Shown here in pieces: positions 36,356 through 46,756 of a stretch of 64,000 nucleotides of DNA. This DNA is from Diatrype stigma. Taxonomy: Eukaryota; Ascomycota; Sordariomycetes; Xylariales; Diatrypaceae. The translations under genes were made by a program, and so were the position numbers. Under the pieces are notes generated by a model that was given only the letters and a program-made list of their open reading frames with translations, made no database searches and was not told the origin of the DNA. The stretch covers positions 248,001 to 312,000 of the forward strand of contig JAKJXP020000006.1 in the NCBI GenBank assembly GCA_022225965.2, in the 5' to 3' direction. The first letter of the stretch is position 1. Each line of letters opens with the position of its first letter.

Positions 36356-37887
36356 ATGAAGGCATTCAGAACATTATCATTGCCCGCACGGCGGCAGATA
36401 AGCCGCCATGTCATAACGGCGAGATCGTCACCGTCATCATCATTATCATCACCATCACTATCCCTACTCTCCCCAGCTACTACTGCTACTGCCACTTCAT
36501 TCCAAACCCGGCGCCACGCGTCGTCGTCCTCCTCCAAGCACCCCGAGGGCTTCACGCCGCCGACAGCAGACGACCTAGCGGAGCTGCGCGAGCGGGTGCA
36601 GGAGTTCACGCGGCGCGAGATCCCGGAGGCGGTGGCGGCGGCGACGGACCGGGGCAACGCGTTCCCGGCGGAGATGTGGGCGAAGCTGGGCGAGGCGGGG
36701 TTCCTGGGGATGACGGCGGACGAGGCGGTGGGCGGGCTGGGGCTGGGGTACCAGGCGCACTGCGTGGTGATGGAGGAGCTGTCGCGGGCCAGCGGCAGCA
36801 TCGGGCTCAGCTACGCCGCCCACTCGCAGCTGTGCGTCAACCAGCTGCAGCTCAACGGCACCCCGGAGCAGAAGCAGCGCTTCCTCCCGGACCTGATCGC
36901 CGGCGCTAAGGTCGGCGCGCTCGCCATGTCCGAGGCCGGCGCCGGCAGCGACGTCGTCAGCATGCGCACGGCGGCGAAGAAGGTCGACGGCGGCTTCCTG
37001 CTCACCGGCACCAAGATGTGGATCACCAACGGCCCTGACGCCGACATCGTCGTGGTCTACGCCAAGACGGACCCTAGCGCGGGGTCCAAGGGCATCACGG
37101 CGTTCGTGGTGGAGACGAAGTCGTCGTCGTCGCCCGGGGGGGAGACGACGGCGGGGTTCAGCTGCGCGCGCAAGCTGGACAAGATGGGCATGCGGGGCAG
37201 CAACACGGGGGAGCTGGTGTTCGACGGGGTGTTCGTGCCGGAGGCGAACGTGCTGGGGCGGGTGGGGGGCGGGGTGCGCGTGCTGATGGAGGGCCTGGAC
37301 CTGGAGCGGCTGGTGCTCAGCGCGGGCCCGCTGGGCCTGATGCAGGCGGCGCTCGTCGACGTGGCGCTGCCGTTCGTGCACCAGCGGCGCCAGTTCGGGC
37401 GGCCCGTCGCCCACAACCAGCTCGTCCAGGGCAAGCTCGCCGACATGTACACCCGCATGCAGGCCGCCCGCGCCTACACCTACGCCACGGCCAAGGACGT
37501 CGACGAAAACGGCGCCGTGCGCACCCAGGACTGCGCCGGCGCCATCCTGTACGCCGCCGAGCGCGCCACCGAGACCGCCCTCGACTGCGTCCAGCTGCTG
37601 GGCGGCATGGGCTATGTCGAGGAGATGCCGGCGTCGAGGCTGCTGAGAGAGTGAGTGACTGGCTGCATTACAGAGTTGATTGATCTTCTTGCTTACTTCC
37701 CCCTCCCCCTTTACCCCTTTGCCCTTTCTCCCTGTTTATTTCCCACCCCTGGCAAAAGTTTCGTGTGCTAACCCCGTTTGACGCATCCAGTGCCAAGTTG
37801 TACGAGATAGGGGCGGGCACATCGGAGATCCGCCGGATGGTTATTGGGAGGGCGTTCAACAAGGAATATGCACACTTGGGGGCATGA
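36356..37887 (+). CDS. ivdA: Isovaleryl-CoA dehydrogenase, mitochondrial
   Basis: Two exons, 36356-37650 and 37791-37887, with a 140-nt GT-AG intron, give 463 aa in frame. The FAD enzyme oxidises isovaleryl-CoA to 3-methylcrotonyl-CoA and passes electrons to ETF. The first 60 residues ([18 protein letters not shown] and onward) form a Ser/Arg-rich mitochondrial leader. Acyl-CoA dehydrogenase signature 1 is at about 190-200 ([11 protein letters not shown]). The catalytic base is E317 in [12 protein letters not shown], the position used by isovaleryl-CoA dehydrogenase rather than by short/medium-chain enzymes, which carry it near the C-terminus. [19 protein letters not shown] begins at 346. [20 protein letters not shown] begins at 413 and runs across the splice (GA|T), followed by [15 protein letters not shown]. 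Stopping at 37654 without splicing would lose this flavin-contact tail. Its product is the substrate of the adjacent mccB complex. Confidence 0.97.
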
Positions 37888-38933
37888 TGGAATCAACATA
37901 CGCATACGATAGTACTGCATTTCCAGCGGGCGTTTCTTTGGGAAATATGCCGTGATTTTTGAGAAATTGAGTGACCTCGAGCCCCTTTGATGTAGCTAGG
38001 ATGCTAGCATGCTCCCACGACGGTCACTACCTACAGGTTCCAATTCGGCGGGCAACATTTACCTTATGAAAAGCAGCAGGGACTTCTCATGAAGAGCCCC
38101 CTCCATAAGGACTACCTACCTATCTACATCAGCCATCATTCGCCTTTACTTGTATATGGTTCATATTGAGTATTTGCTTGCTTTGCATGTACAGAGTCTG
38201 CTTTGTACGAAGTTTCATAAAATGATGGTTGAGCGCGAAACAATATTCACTCGGCTGCTCCTTTCTATGGTTTCATAGCCCCTGGGATTGATACCTAGGC
38301 TAAGTGGTAGGTACGCTAAGGACTACCTACAGTACATACTACATACTACATACAACCATAGCCTACTTACATAGGTAGGTACCTACATACAGTAGTTACC
38401 CACCGCCATCACTATCCCCTCCTGTCCCTATCTCCTAGACTATCCGGCACTGTTGCTTAAGCGACCTCATTACGTTGTGAAGGAAGAACCCAGGTATCCA
38501 ATCTAGTTGCCTGTATTCGCTCCCAATTGTACATACACCTAGTAGATACATTGGTACCTGAGTCTCAATGGCAGGTGGACTCGCAGTGCAGACGCGTTTT
38601 GCGCCGCGCCAATTCCCCTAAGTAGGTACTGGTACATTTTTGAACCCCCACTTCCACTTGTTTGCAGGTGAAATCATCGAAAAGGCAACCAACCAAACCT
38701 CCAGGCTACCAACAACTTGGAAGCCTCTTCTCTTCACCTTGCAGCTGCAGCAAGGCAATAAAGGTACGTAGTAGGTGCAAACGCTGGTGTTCTCCTCTCG
38801 CCCACTGTTTCCCCCCCGACCAGGATCTCACCCTTCTAATCACTTTTCCCATTCTCAGCCGATGACCTACCCGTCCGCAAGACAGGCCTGTCAACTACTT
38901 ACGCCAGCTAGAATCTCTCGTATCTCAGTTGCG
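37888..38933. other. Intergenic and 5' leader of the RGG protein
   Basis: It holds TACATACTACATAC and TAGGTAGGTACCTAC repeats at 38328-38390. A possible 5'-UTR intron runs from GTACGT (38764) to TTCTCAG (38858), suggested by splice consensus only. Confidence 0.45.
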
Positions 38934-40508
38934 ATGTCAAGCTACGTCCCACCCTGGCGCCGCGGCCAGGCAGATGGTGGTGCCTCGCCAGGCCCATCAG
39001 CCGCTGGTGGCCCTTCTGCGTTTCCTGCAGCATCATCATCATCCCACAACCGGCCCTACAACAACAACAACGGCAATGACAACGGCAATGGCAACAGAGG
39101 CCGCGGTAGAGGCTGGCCGCGAGGTGGTGGCCGCGGTTTCCGTGGTGGCCGCGGCAGTTACGGCGGTCGCGGTGGTGGTGGCGGCTATCAAGGCCAGAAT
39201 CCTACTCAAGGCCCGCATATCGATGAAGCAGACCTCTTCCAAAGACATGATATAGAGAACCACTTTTCCCCTGGAGACCAAGCATCTTCTGTCGGTAAGG
39301 GGTCGACTTTCCATGATTCCACTGCGCATCCGCGTCAGCTGTCTTATATCCTCCTGTACCCTGGTGCGAACCCACGTTGGAGCAATGATCAGATTGTGTT
39401 CGCCAAGTCGAGACTGCCCCTCCTTCCTGAGTACGCGGCTAAGTTGCTGGAACATGGCCCTTGGGACATCCCGGCTACAGCCAGAAAGGCTAGAGCTGGC
39501 TCGATTGATAATCCTCAAGAAGCCGACGAAACCGCTGGAGGCGGAGAAACCTCCACCAACGAGGCCGCCAACAGCACTGTTGATGTTGCCCAGGACAAGG
39601 AGGTCGAGCACGCTAATGATCCAGATGGACCCCTCCCATCGACTCAAGCTTCTCAAGAGCCATCGTCAACCAGTATCGGCAAGGAGAAGACTCAAGGCAG
39701 CCCTGTTCGTAGCGCTGAAGCCGAAAGTGTCGATGTCGCTACTTCAGCCCCTACACCTACCCCTGTATCTTTAGCTTCAAGTCGGATGAAGTACACAGAC
39801 GTTAGAAACATCCCGCCCGAGGAACTATACAAAGATCAAGAGGAGGAGAGGGAGGAGGAGCTGGTCTACCCCAGCATCCAGCCCATCGACTACATCCCTG
39901 CCACCCACCCAGCCGTCGCAGTTTTCGTGGGGCACAGAACCGGTCCACTGCGCGGGGGAACCGAGCATTTCTACTTCGACGGCTGGCACAAGGTCGCCCG
40001 AGTGAACCTCCTCGCCCCGCACTCCGCCGAGCTGCTCCGCATGCAGCAGCAGAAGTGGGAGCGCCGGGACCGCTACGGTCGCGTGCTGCCGTCCCGACCC
40101 CGCGACGTGGCGGCTTGGAAGGCGGCCATGGGCAATAACTGGGCGGTGGTGAAATTCGAGAAGTTGGACACCGAGGCCGCGCCCCCTCCTCCTATTATCG
40201 AGAGGGTGCCCAAACCCCAGCCCCAGCCGAACCCCGACGGCAACGGTAACGGCGAGGCGGAACCATCCCGGGGGGTCAACGAGATGCTGACGGAGCTGAG
40301 ATTTGGGGGTGATGCTGTCGGCGGCGATAAAGGTGGATCAACTACGACGCCCCCGGATGGAAATGGAGAAGCTAGCAAGGCCGAGCCCGAGGCCTCGGAG
40401 GAACAAGAAGGAGGAGCTCCCGAGGACGGAGCTCAGGACCCGGTTGCCGTTGAGGGAAAGGACGGCACCACGGCTACTACAACTTGGCAGCCTCTCTCTC
40501 TCACTTGA
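38934..40508 (+). CDS. RGG-box fungal protein, probable RNA-binding, function unknown
   Basis: Single exon of 524 aa from the ATG at 38934 (MSSYVPPWRRG). Upstream in-frame codons reach back to 38775, and an alternative ATG lies at 38862, but the SYVPPWRRG start is typical. Residues about 54-87 form an RGG/RG box (RGRGRGWPRGGGRGFRGG), usually an RNA-binding, arginine-methylated segment. After it come conserved-looking blocks: STFHDSTAHPRQLSYILLY and GANPRW (about 124-150), IVFAKSRLPLLPEY, and later YIPATHPAVAVFVGH, FYFDGWHKVARVNLLAPHS (about 330-360). The middle (190-290) and the C-terminal 100 residues are disordered and acidic or Gly/Pro-rich. The two ordered halves look like parts of one small domain split by a disordered linker. 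I recall similar hypothetical proteins in filamentous ascomycetes but no characterised member. No catalytic motif is visible. Confidence 0.85.
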   Translation: MSSYVPPWRRGQADGGASPGPSAAGGPSAFPAASSSSHNRPYNNNNGNDNGNGNRGRGRGWPRGGGRGFRGGRGSYGGRGGGGGYQGQNPTQGPHIDEADLFQRHDIENHFSPGDQASSVGKGSTFHDSTAHPRQLSYILLYPGANPRWSNDQIVFAKSRLPLLPEYAAKLLEHGPWDIPATARKARAGSIDNPQEADETAGGGETSTNEAANSTVDVAQDKEVEHANDPDGPLPSTQASQEPSSTSIGKEKTQGSPVRSAEAESVDVATSAPTPTPVSLASSRMKYTDVRNIPPEELYKDQEEEREEELVYPSIQPIDYIPATHPAVAVFVGHRTGPLRGGTEHFYFDGWHKVARVNLLAPHSAELLRMQQQKWERRDRYGRVLPSRPRDVAAWKAAMGNNWAVVKFEKLDTEAAPPPPIIERVPKPQPQPNPDGNGNGEAEPSRGVNEMLTELRFGGDAVGGDKGGSTTTPPDGNGEASKAEPEASEEQEGGAPEDGAQDPVAVEGKDGTTATTTWQPLSLT

Positions 40509-41286
40509 GGACCCACGCGGGCAAAAAAAGTTAAACAACAGCAGCGACAGGATTATTCTTTTACTCGGGCGCTACTACGGTCGGCTTGCTAGGAAACGGG
40601 GCACGAAAAGGGCATGATTTACGCCGAGAAAACGACACGAGAACGGCAATGAACAACAAGAACAGAATCACAAGTTGATTTTGCTGGAGGGGAAAGAAAA
40701 AGGCTAGAGGGATATTGTGTGATCGTGTGTACCATGAGCTAGAGATAGATCTGCTGACCTGTGAAATAATCACTGCTGAGATAGATAGCATTGTGATCTA
40801 CCAAGGCTTCTTTTCATAATTGATCGTGAGTTGTAATTAGGCGGATTGGGTGATCAAGGCTTTATTGTCCTCCGATGCCCGAGTAACCAAACCCCTTTCC
40901 CCTGCTTGAAGCCCCAATGTAACACCCACTAGAGTAAGCATTTCTACACGGCCGCGTGTTATAAGGAGTATTTGGCTACATGGTATCGGGTATGTGTACT
41001 CTCGTTATGTTCAATAAAAAGTGAACGGCTTCATTAATTCTACGCCACGCCTTTTCGCTTCGCAGAACCATGAGTCCCCTCCCATTCGCCCCTGGTGAGA
41101 TCAAGAGCTCTCTCTTCACTGTTGCACTGCTCCTCCCTCCACCAAGCAAATTAGCTAAGCCACATAAACTGACAGCAACCCCCCAAAGTCGGCTCAGGGT
41201 ACAAGGCCTTCCCCCGGCTCATATTTCTTTCTTCTGGGCTATTCCCCCCTTCCCTTTCCTCCTCTTACTTTCCCCTCCTTTCCTCT
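40509..41286. other. Convergent intergenic region, 3' UTRs
   Basis: It lies between two genes whose 3' ends face each other. AATAAAAAG at about 41014 is a candidate polyadenylation signal. No ORF of interest. Confidence 0.5.
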
Positions 41287-41646
41287 TCATAGGTGCTCTC
41301 CCAAGAACTTGACCACGGTCTCGTAGCCGCGCTTGTACTCGGCGCGGACGCGGTCGTCCTCGAGGTCGGCGCGCGCCGCCATCCAGCCGTGCACCTGGTC
41401 GCCGAAGGTCTCGACGTGCTTGGCGCCCGGCAGCGCCCTCTCGTACTGGGCCACCGCGTCGGCGTCCTCGTCCTTGGACGCCAGCAGGCAGAGCGGCACC
41501 TGGATCTTCGGCGCGTCGGCCGGGTCCACCATCGCCGGGTGCACCTGCACCGCGGCCTTGAACGGGTTCTCGGCCGACGACGTCACCAGCGCGACGACCT
41601 TGCCGCCCCAGCAGTACTGTGCAATGACGATTAAAAATGTCAGTAG

Positions 41647-41677
<31 letters not shown>

Positions 41678-42684
41678 AGACAAACCAAAAACAAACTAAA
41701 ACAAAACGGTTCGTGATCCTATCCTATCCTATCCTGGACTTACACCGAGAAGGGCCCAGGACGTGATCTGCGGGTTCTTGGCGGCGACGGCCTTAAGGTA
41801 GGCGGGGACCTTGGCGGCGACGCTGGGGGGCGAGTGCTTGCCGAAGAAGGCGCCGAGCCGCTCCTGCTTCTCGGGCGTGTCGGGCGGGAAGTCGGCGATG
41901 GGGAAGGGCGCGCCCTCGAACCAGTCCGGGATGAAGACCCGGTACGCCTGTGCCTGCTGCGCGCCGCTTCCCGCCGTCGCCAGGATGTCCGCCCCCTGCA
42001 GCGTCTGCGGGAAGTACCCGAAGATGTCGTAGATGCTGATGATGCCCTTGGTCGCGTCCGCGGGGCCTGTGGTGTCTGGTTTGTTTTGTTTCGACGTCAG
42101 TTTGGAACGTAGGTAGCTTGGGGAGGGTGACGAGGGAAGAAAGTAAAAGGAGAACATGAGAATGTAGTTGCAGATAAAGATCAACTTCTTCGTGAAGCCG
42201 TATGATATGGGAAAGAGAGCGGGGAGATCCTACAGGTCTTGAAGCCGCCGAGCTCTTCGTAGCTGCCCTTGGCGTCGTAGCCCTTGGAAACAACGGCGGG
42301 GACGTTGCAGCAGGCCTGGGAGTGGCCGTGTTGGGCGGGGATGGTCGACATCTTGCGGCTGTTGTTCTTCTGGGGATTCAATTGGCTGTTGTTGAAAATT
42401 GAATTGTTGGACGTTGAATATGAGGCTCTAGAGCTCGCGGTGGTGGTGGTGTTCGCAAGTGTTGTTGCTGTGAGCAAAGGAGAGGATGAGGGGCAGCAGG
42501 AGGGGCGTTGTGGCTGGACGCTGCTGCAGTTATTTATACCAGAACCAGTAGATAGCGACGGCGGCGGGTTATGACCTGCTGCGCCGGCACCATTGCCGAA
42601 ACTTGACGCAACCGCAGCAGCAGCAGCAGTTCCACGCCTGCTGGCTCTGCTGCCGGCCCTCTGTAGATGTTGGGATGCCGACAT
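41287..42684 (-). CDS. Dienelactone hydrolase-family protein (alpha/beta hydrolase)
   Basis: Three exons on the minus strand, 42234-42684, 41744-42075 and 41287-41616, with introns of 158 and 127 nt, give 370 aa in frame. Joins restore GGFKT-Y-TTGPADATKG and WALLG-YCWGGK. The nucleophile is C263 in GYCWGG, the acid is probably D310 (ASKDED) and the histidine is H337 (QVHGW), the Cys-Asp-His triad of the family. YDIFGYFPQTLQGADILA is characteristic of fungal members. The conserved protein begins at M112 (MSTIPAQHGHSQACCNVP), giving 259 aa, the usual family length. The 111 residues before it are Ser/Ala/Thr-rich with early arginines, so initiation at the upstream ATG would add a possible organelle leader. 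Substrate unknown; homologues are mostly uncharacterised cytosolic hydrolases. Intron 2 contains a 29-bp AC microsatellite and ATCCT repeats. Confidence 0.93.
41649..41677. repeat. (AC)n microsatellite inside an intron
   Basis: About 14 AC units within intron 2 of the dienelactone hydrolase-family gene; likely polymorphic in length. Confidence 0.9.
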
Positions 42685-43705
42685 TCTGGCTTAACGATTA
42701 CAACGTAATGATTGACCACAGCTTCACTGCAGGTACCTTTCACTTGAGTCTCATATAGTGCATTGCACAGCTTGGCGGACGCACGGTATGATCGTGACTT
42801 CTTCAGTTTCATCACTTTGAAACATAATTAACCAATATCATGATGATTGAAGCTACAAGGGGAGGGGCCTAGGGGGTTGCTACCTAATCCGCCTAGGCTG
42901 CTAGGACAGGGAACATCTACGAACCTTTGCCTGCCCTGACTACTGTAACTGCCACTGTGATTGACGAAACAAAAACGCGCTTTCACATGCTGGTTGCCTA
43001 CATACATACATGAGAAACTTCCTACATGGGACGAAAAGGAGGGGTTGAGGAGAGCTCAAGTGGGGTTCAGATCGATGACGAAATAATCCCATAAACTAAT
43101 GGTGGGGTAATGTACGCTAAGTATCAGGGGTAAGTCTCCGCTTTGTAGCTATACCCGGCCGCAGCCGCTGTGGTCCGAGCCGGAATACGGAATAGTAGAT
43201 AAGTAACTTTAACTCCGGCTCCCAATCGTGCCCCGGCAGCCCGGCTGACAAGGAAGATCCGGATTTTCTATGTCAAGGCTGGTAGGGTTTGTGACAAGGT
43301 TTGGAATTCCATGTGTTGACTTGAGGTCATGTATCTCTTATGATACAGTGGCAGACTATCCCCCTTATCGCATTCGTTCTCGTTCAAGCAGACGAGGGGG
43401 TGGGGGAAGTCATACATATTGTGCTTGCTTGGCGCTCGGGTCGTACGAAGCATCGTTGCAACGAACGACAAAGGCCCCCTAGGGAGGACTAGAAGGGTTT
43501 CCCTCAGCCATTATCTCGGGTGAAAAGAAAATCAGCCAAGAACATAATCCCCCCTTCCTTCTGCATGTTGCCGCTGAGCTCCCTCTGTTATGGTCGTTTA
43601 TATTCAACTCCTCTGAAGGACTGGAAGGGTCACCTTGCTTCGATACTGGTTTCAAGGGCGCCGATACCCTACATTACAGGGGAGAGGGGATATGGCCACA
43701 ACTAA
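42685..43705. other. Intergenic, nothing recognised
   Basis: Promoter side of the hydrolase gene, then undistinguished DNA. No conserved coding. Confidence 0.5.
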
Positions 43706-44295
43706 GAGCACAACATCTGGTTTGAGGGCCCTGGGGGCTCTTTGCTAGACTCTCCTTTCGAACCTGGCCCGAATCAGTCTCTAGATCCAGCGTGGCTACA
43801 GGAGCCTTTCTTTCACCCGTCCCCATCCTCGGGGCACTCAGAAAACATCACCAATAGTACCGCTGGTAATATCGAACCAAACATCATCCTAGGGTCTACA
43901 ATTGGTACTGATTACCACGCCATCATCGAACGACACCTTGATCCCTCCAACGCAGGCCGGTCTCTTTCATGCCCTGTGTGGCGAGAGTTTTGAGACTCCT
44001 GGCAAACTCAAGTCAGAAAGTAGCCTTTTGTCAACCTTGGAGTACTCCTAGGCTAAGCAGCCACGATGCATCCGCAGTCGACACTCTCGACGTCACAAGA
44101 GGGTCCGCCATTGTACGGATTGCTCTCAATCGTTCGCGGAGCTACGCGGCGTGCGACGACATATCGGTGCAAGACACATGGATTTGAAGACATCCTGCCC
44201 TTTTCGCCACAAGTGGTTCAAGAAACACTAAGATAATTTACGGCGTCACATCGCGAGGTACTGCGAACATGCTAATGACAGTGCACCAGTCCATA
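43706..44295 (+). pseudogene. C2H2 zinc-finger protein relic
   Basis: The frame from 43706 is open through HNIWFEGPGGSLLDSPFEPG and continues to RSLSCPVWREF. One lost base at about 43979-43982 hides a finger start: the next frame gives CGESFETPGKLKS. Further on (about 44098-44280) the sequence reads HCTDCSQSFAELRGVRRHI-GARH, a full C-x2-C-x12-H-x4-H finger. It is followed by CPFRHKWFKKH, an in-frame TAA at about 44230, and DNLRRHIARYC. The arrangement (Cys-rich finger, then KKWFKRHDNLRRH-like finger) is typical of fungal C2H2 proteins. At least two frame changes and one stop show decay. No clean ATG start is visible upstream of the stop at 43703. It ends at an 18-C homopolymer (44296-44313). 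Confidence 0.75.
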
Positions 44296-44976
44296 CCCCC
44301 CCCCCCCCCCCCCACCTAAGCTAGCATGGAGAGAGTTTAGGAGGAAGATGAAGAACGACTCTGTCGTGCCAATTGCATCGGTGAGTCTTGATATTCAAGG
44401 TAGAGATAGACATATTTGGCTCAGTCCCTATAGACACCGTTTCTTTGTCTATACCAAACGATTTTGTACCATGTTCTACTTGAAAGGGGGCTTGATTGTA
44501 TCGCGAACTCCTTCAACTTGCCTGGCTAAAACAAACATTCTCTTATGAGCCCAGTGGCATGAGCCTTGCAAAGTTATATGATATGGAAATAAAGATGTCT
44601 CGACCCTTAAACCAGCGTGCCTTGCGTTTGGCGACTTGCAGCCTACTACGGGTCTCAAGTGCAAACCGGCCCCCTGCAACAGACGCTCTAGCCTTTCCAT
44701 GTAGATGGCATTGTACATGACCACATAGTTGCATTTGTTGACACGATCTTGATCCCGTGTAGATTTCGATGCCCTCGAGACACTTTCCTGAAACTAGGCT
44801 CCATGTCCACTACTTATACATCACAGCGATGCGGTCATTCCACATGTCTATTTGGGGGGTATTAGACGCCCTGTTCACGCACACACACATAAATATGCAG
44901 ATCGTACAGCAACCCATCCATCGTAATGACATGACACCACACCCTGCGTACCGACCTACTCATCTATCTACCCGTC
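44296..44976. other. Poly-C tract and intergenic 3' flank of ATP12
   Basis: It starts with 18 consecutive C at 44296-44313. The remainder has overlapping short ORFs on both strands without motif. An ACACACAC run lies at 44880-44888. Confidence 0.5.
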
Positions 44977-46392
44977 CTACCTCGAGCCCAGCCCGCTAAC
45001 AAGCAGCACGACGCTGCCGAACTGGCGCCGGAGGTCCTCCCGCTCCACATCGTGGGTATCCTCGACCTCGCCCCAGCGGCCGATCTGGTAGTCGACCTCG
45101 ATGTTCGCGAGGCGCGTCGCCTCCTCGATGCCGAACTTCTTCTTGCCCAAACTTTCCTCTCCTACCGCCCCATCCCTACCAACGCCCCCGCCCCCCTCGC
45201 TCCACTCGACGAGCAGGCGCGCGGCGCCCAGCAGGCCCTTGCCGGCGAGGACGGCGCGCTCGAGCCCGGCGAGCTCCCAGGCGTCGAGCCCCGCGACCCA
45301 GCCCTCGACGACCTGGCGGGTGCCGGGCGGCTGCTGGCGCGGCATGATGGACTCGCCGTCGAGGACGGGCTCGATGGCGATCCCCGGCCACACGCGGCTC
45401 GTCAGGAAGCCGACGACGGACCCGGCGGCGCGGCGCTGCGCGTCGCGCAGGCTCTTGCCGCGCGTGCTGCTCGCCGGGTCGTGGATGTCGAAGCCGCCCT
45501 GCTCTTCTCCTTCTCCCTCTCCCTCTCCCTCTCCGGCGGTGATGGGGTCGTCGATGCCGTCCCGGTACGGCGGCGCCCAGCACAGCAGGGTGTCGGTGTC
45601 GAGGTAGCGCATGACCATCTCGACGATGCCCCTGCGCAAGCTCACGCTCACATTTCCACCCCCCATCTGCACGCCGCCCACCACCCCCCTCCCCGCCCAC
45701 GCCTCGTCGTCCTCCCGGATGTCCAGGGCGCGGCACACCAGGCTCGTGAGCGGGATCAGGTGCTGGCGCGTGGCGGCCTGGGCCGAGACGAGCAGGTCCC
45801 ACTCGAGGGCGACGGCGCCGGCCAGGACGGGCTTGGACGGCGGCAGGCGCACGACGCGCTTGGTGGCCGGGTGGCGCAGCGGGCGCGCGTCCAGGTGCAC
45901 CTCCAGCGCGCCGTCGACCTCGCGCACGTGCACGTCCCGCCAGAACCGCTTGCGGGCGAGCGCGCTGCGGCGGTTCTCGGCGGCCGCGGCGGCGCCGGCA
46001 CCATCACCACCACTACTACTGCTTCCGTCCTTCGTTGTAGCTGTGCTTGTAGTGCTTGTTGCTGTTGCTGTGGGTGTCGGTGGTGTTGTAGATGCTGATG
46101 CTGCTGCTGAGGATGTTGATTTTGTCGATGTGCTACTGGCACCGGCCCGTATGTCCTTCGCCTTCTGCAGCAGCTCGGCCTGCTTCTTCCGCCGCTCGAC
46201 GCGCGCCTTCTCGCTGTCGGCGGCGGGCTGCGGCGGGTCCGGGGGCGGGCCGTTCCCGTGGATGGAAGAGACGGTGGCCGGGGCGGGAGGTGTGCTGTGG
46301 ATCGAGCGGGCGGCGAGTGGTAGTGGTCTAGCGGCTTTTGTTCGGTGCGCCGTCGCGGCGAGGCGCAGAGCTATCCGCGAGGGCGGCTTCAT
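44977..46392 (-). CDS. ATP12: ATP12, mitochondrial F1-ATPase assembly chaperone
   Basis: Single exon of 471 aa. The protein binds the F1 alpha subunit in the mitochondrial matrix and prevents its aggregation before alpha3-beta3 assembly. A leader (MKPPSRIALRLAATAHRTKA) is followed by a charged, Ser/Thr-rich linker. The ATP12 domain starts at about 148 (RKRFWRDVHVREVDG) and includes LEWDLLVSAQAATRQHLIPL, MRYLDTDTLLCWAPPYRDG and GLDAWELAGLERAVLAGKGL. It closes with GRWGEVEDTHDVEREDLRRQ, diagnostic for the family. The start is the ATG at 46392; an upstream in-frame TTG at 46419 only adds nine unlikely residues. Simple repeats have expanded the protein: a Thr/Ser/Ala linker (about 85-125) and a Glu-Gly run (EGEGEGEGEE) from CTCCCT units near 45507-45533. 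Its 5' end is only about 365 bp from the AT-rich block. Confidence 0.97.
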   Translation of the reverse strand: MKPPSRIALRLAATAHRTKAARPLPLAARSIHSTPPAPATVSSIHGNGPPPDPPQPAADSEKARVERRKKQAELLQKAKDIRAGASSTSTKSTSSAAASASTTPPTPTATATSTTSTATTKDGSSSSGGDGAGAAAAAENRRSALARKRFWRDVHVREVDGALEVHLDARPLRHPATKRVVRLPPSKPVLAGAVALEWDLLVSAQAATRQHLIPLTSLVCRALDIREDDEAWAGRGVVGGVQMGGGNVSVSLRRGIVEMVMRYLDTDTLLCWAPPYRDGIDDPITAGEGEGEGEGEEQGGFDIHDPASSTRGKSLRDAQRRAAGSVVGFLTSRVWPGIAIEPVLDGESIMPRQQPPGTRQVVEGWVAGLDAWELAGLERAVLAGKGLLGAARLLVEWSEGGGGVGRDGAVGEESLGKKKFGIEEATRLANIEVDYQIGRWGEVEDTHDVEREDLRRQFGSVVLLVSGLGSR

Positions 46393-46756
46393 CTTCGGTT
46401 GGGTGCGCGTGCAAGGCAATCAATCACTCATGTAGGGCGAGACGCGGCAAGGCTTGACTTGTGTGATTGTCGAGGTTTGGCTTGTCGGCCGTTTACTCTG
46501 GGTATACCGTAGTTAGAAGCATGGAAGGTCCTTGACTGGAGGGGATGGATCGTGGTAAATGGTAGGAATATTCCTTATCGATAACGAGGGCATGCTAATT
46601 AGCTAGGTACCTACAGTAGTCGCCTAGGTCGCTAACGGGCGCTAATTCTTATGTAGGTGTATGTACGTATACATACATCCATACCATTGCATATACTGCC
46701 TAAGTTACCTTAGGTACCATGTGGATCCCTAAGGCAGTAAATGCCAAGGCTAAGCC
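46393..46756. promoter_or_regulatory. ATP12 upstream region, ending at the AT-rich border
   Basis: This is normal-composition DNA with CTAGGTACCTACAG and TACGTATACATACATCC words. The composition then changes within a few tens of bases near 46750-46770. It must contain the ATP12 promoter unless that reaches into the AT-rich DNA. Confidence 0.55.

Noticed and set aside
36575..37414. 279-codon minus-strand ORF over ivdA
   Set aside because: Antisense shadow; His/Arg-rich translation is typical of the complement of GC-rich coding DNA.
45052..46098. 348-codon plus-strand ORF over ATP12
   Set aside because: A shadow of the GC-rich ATP12 coding sequence; composition is Arg/Ala/Asp-rich with no recognisable domain.
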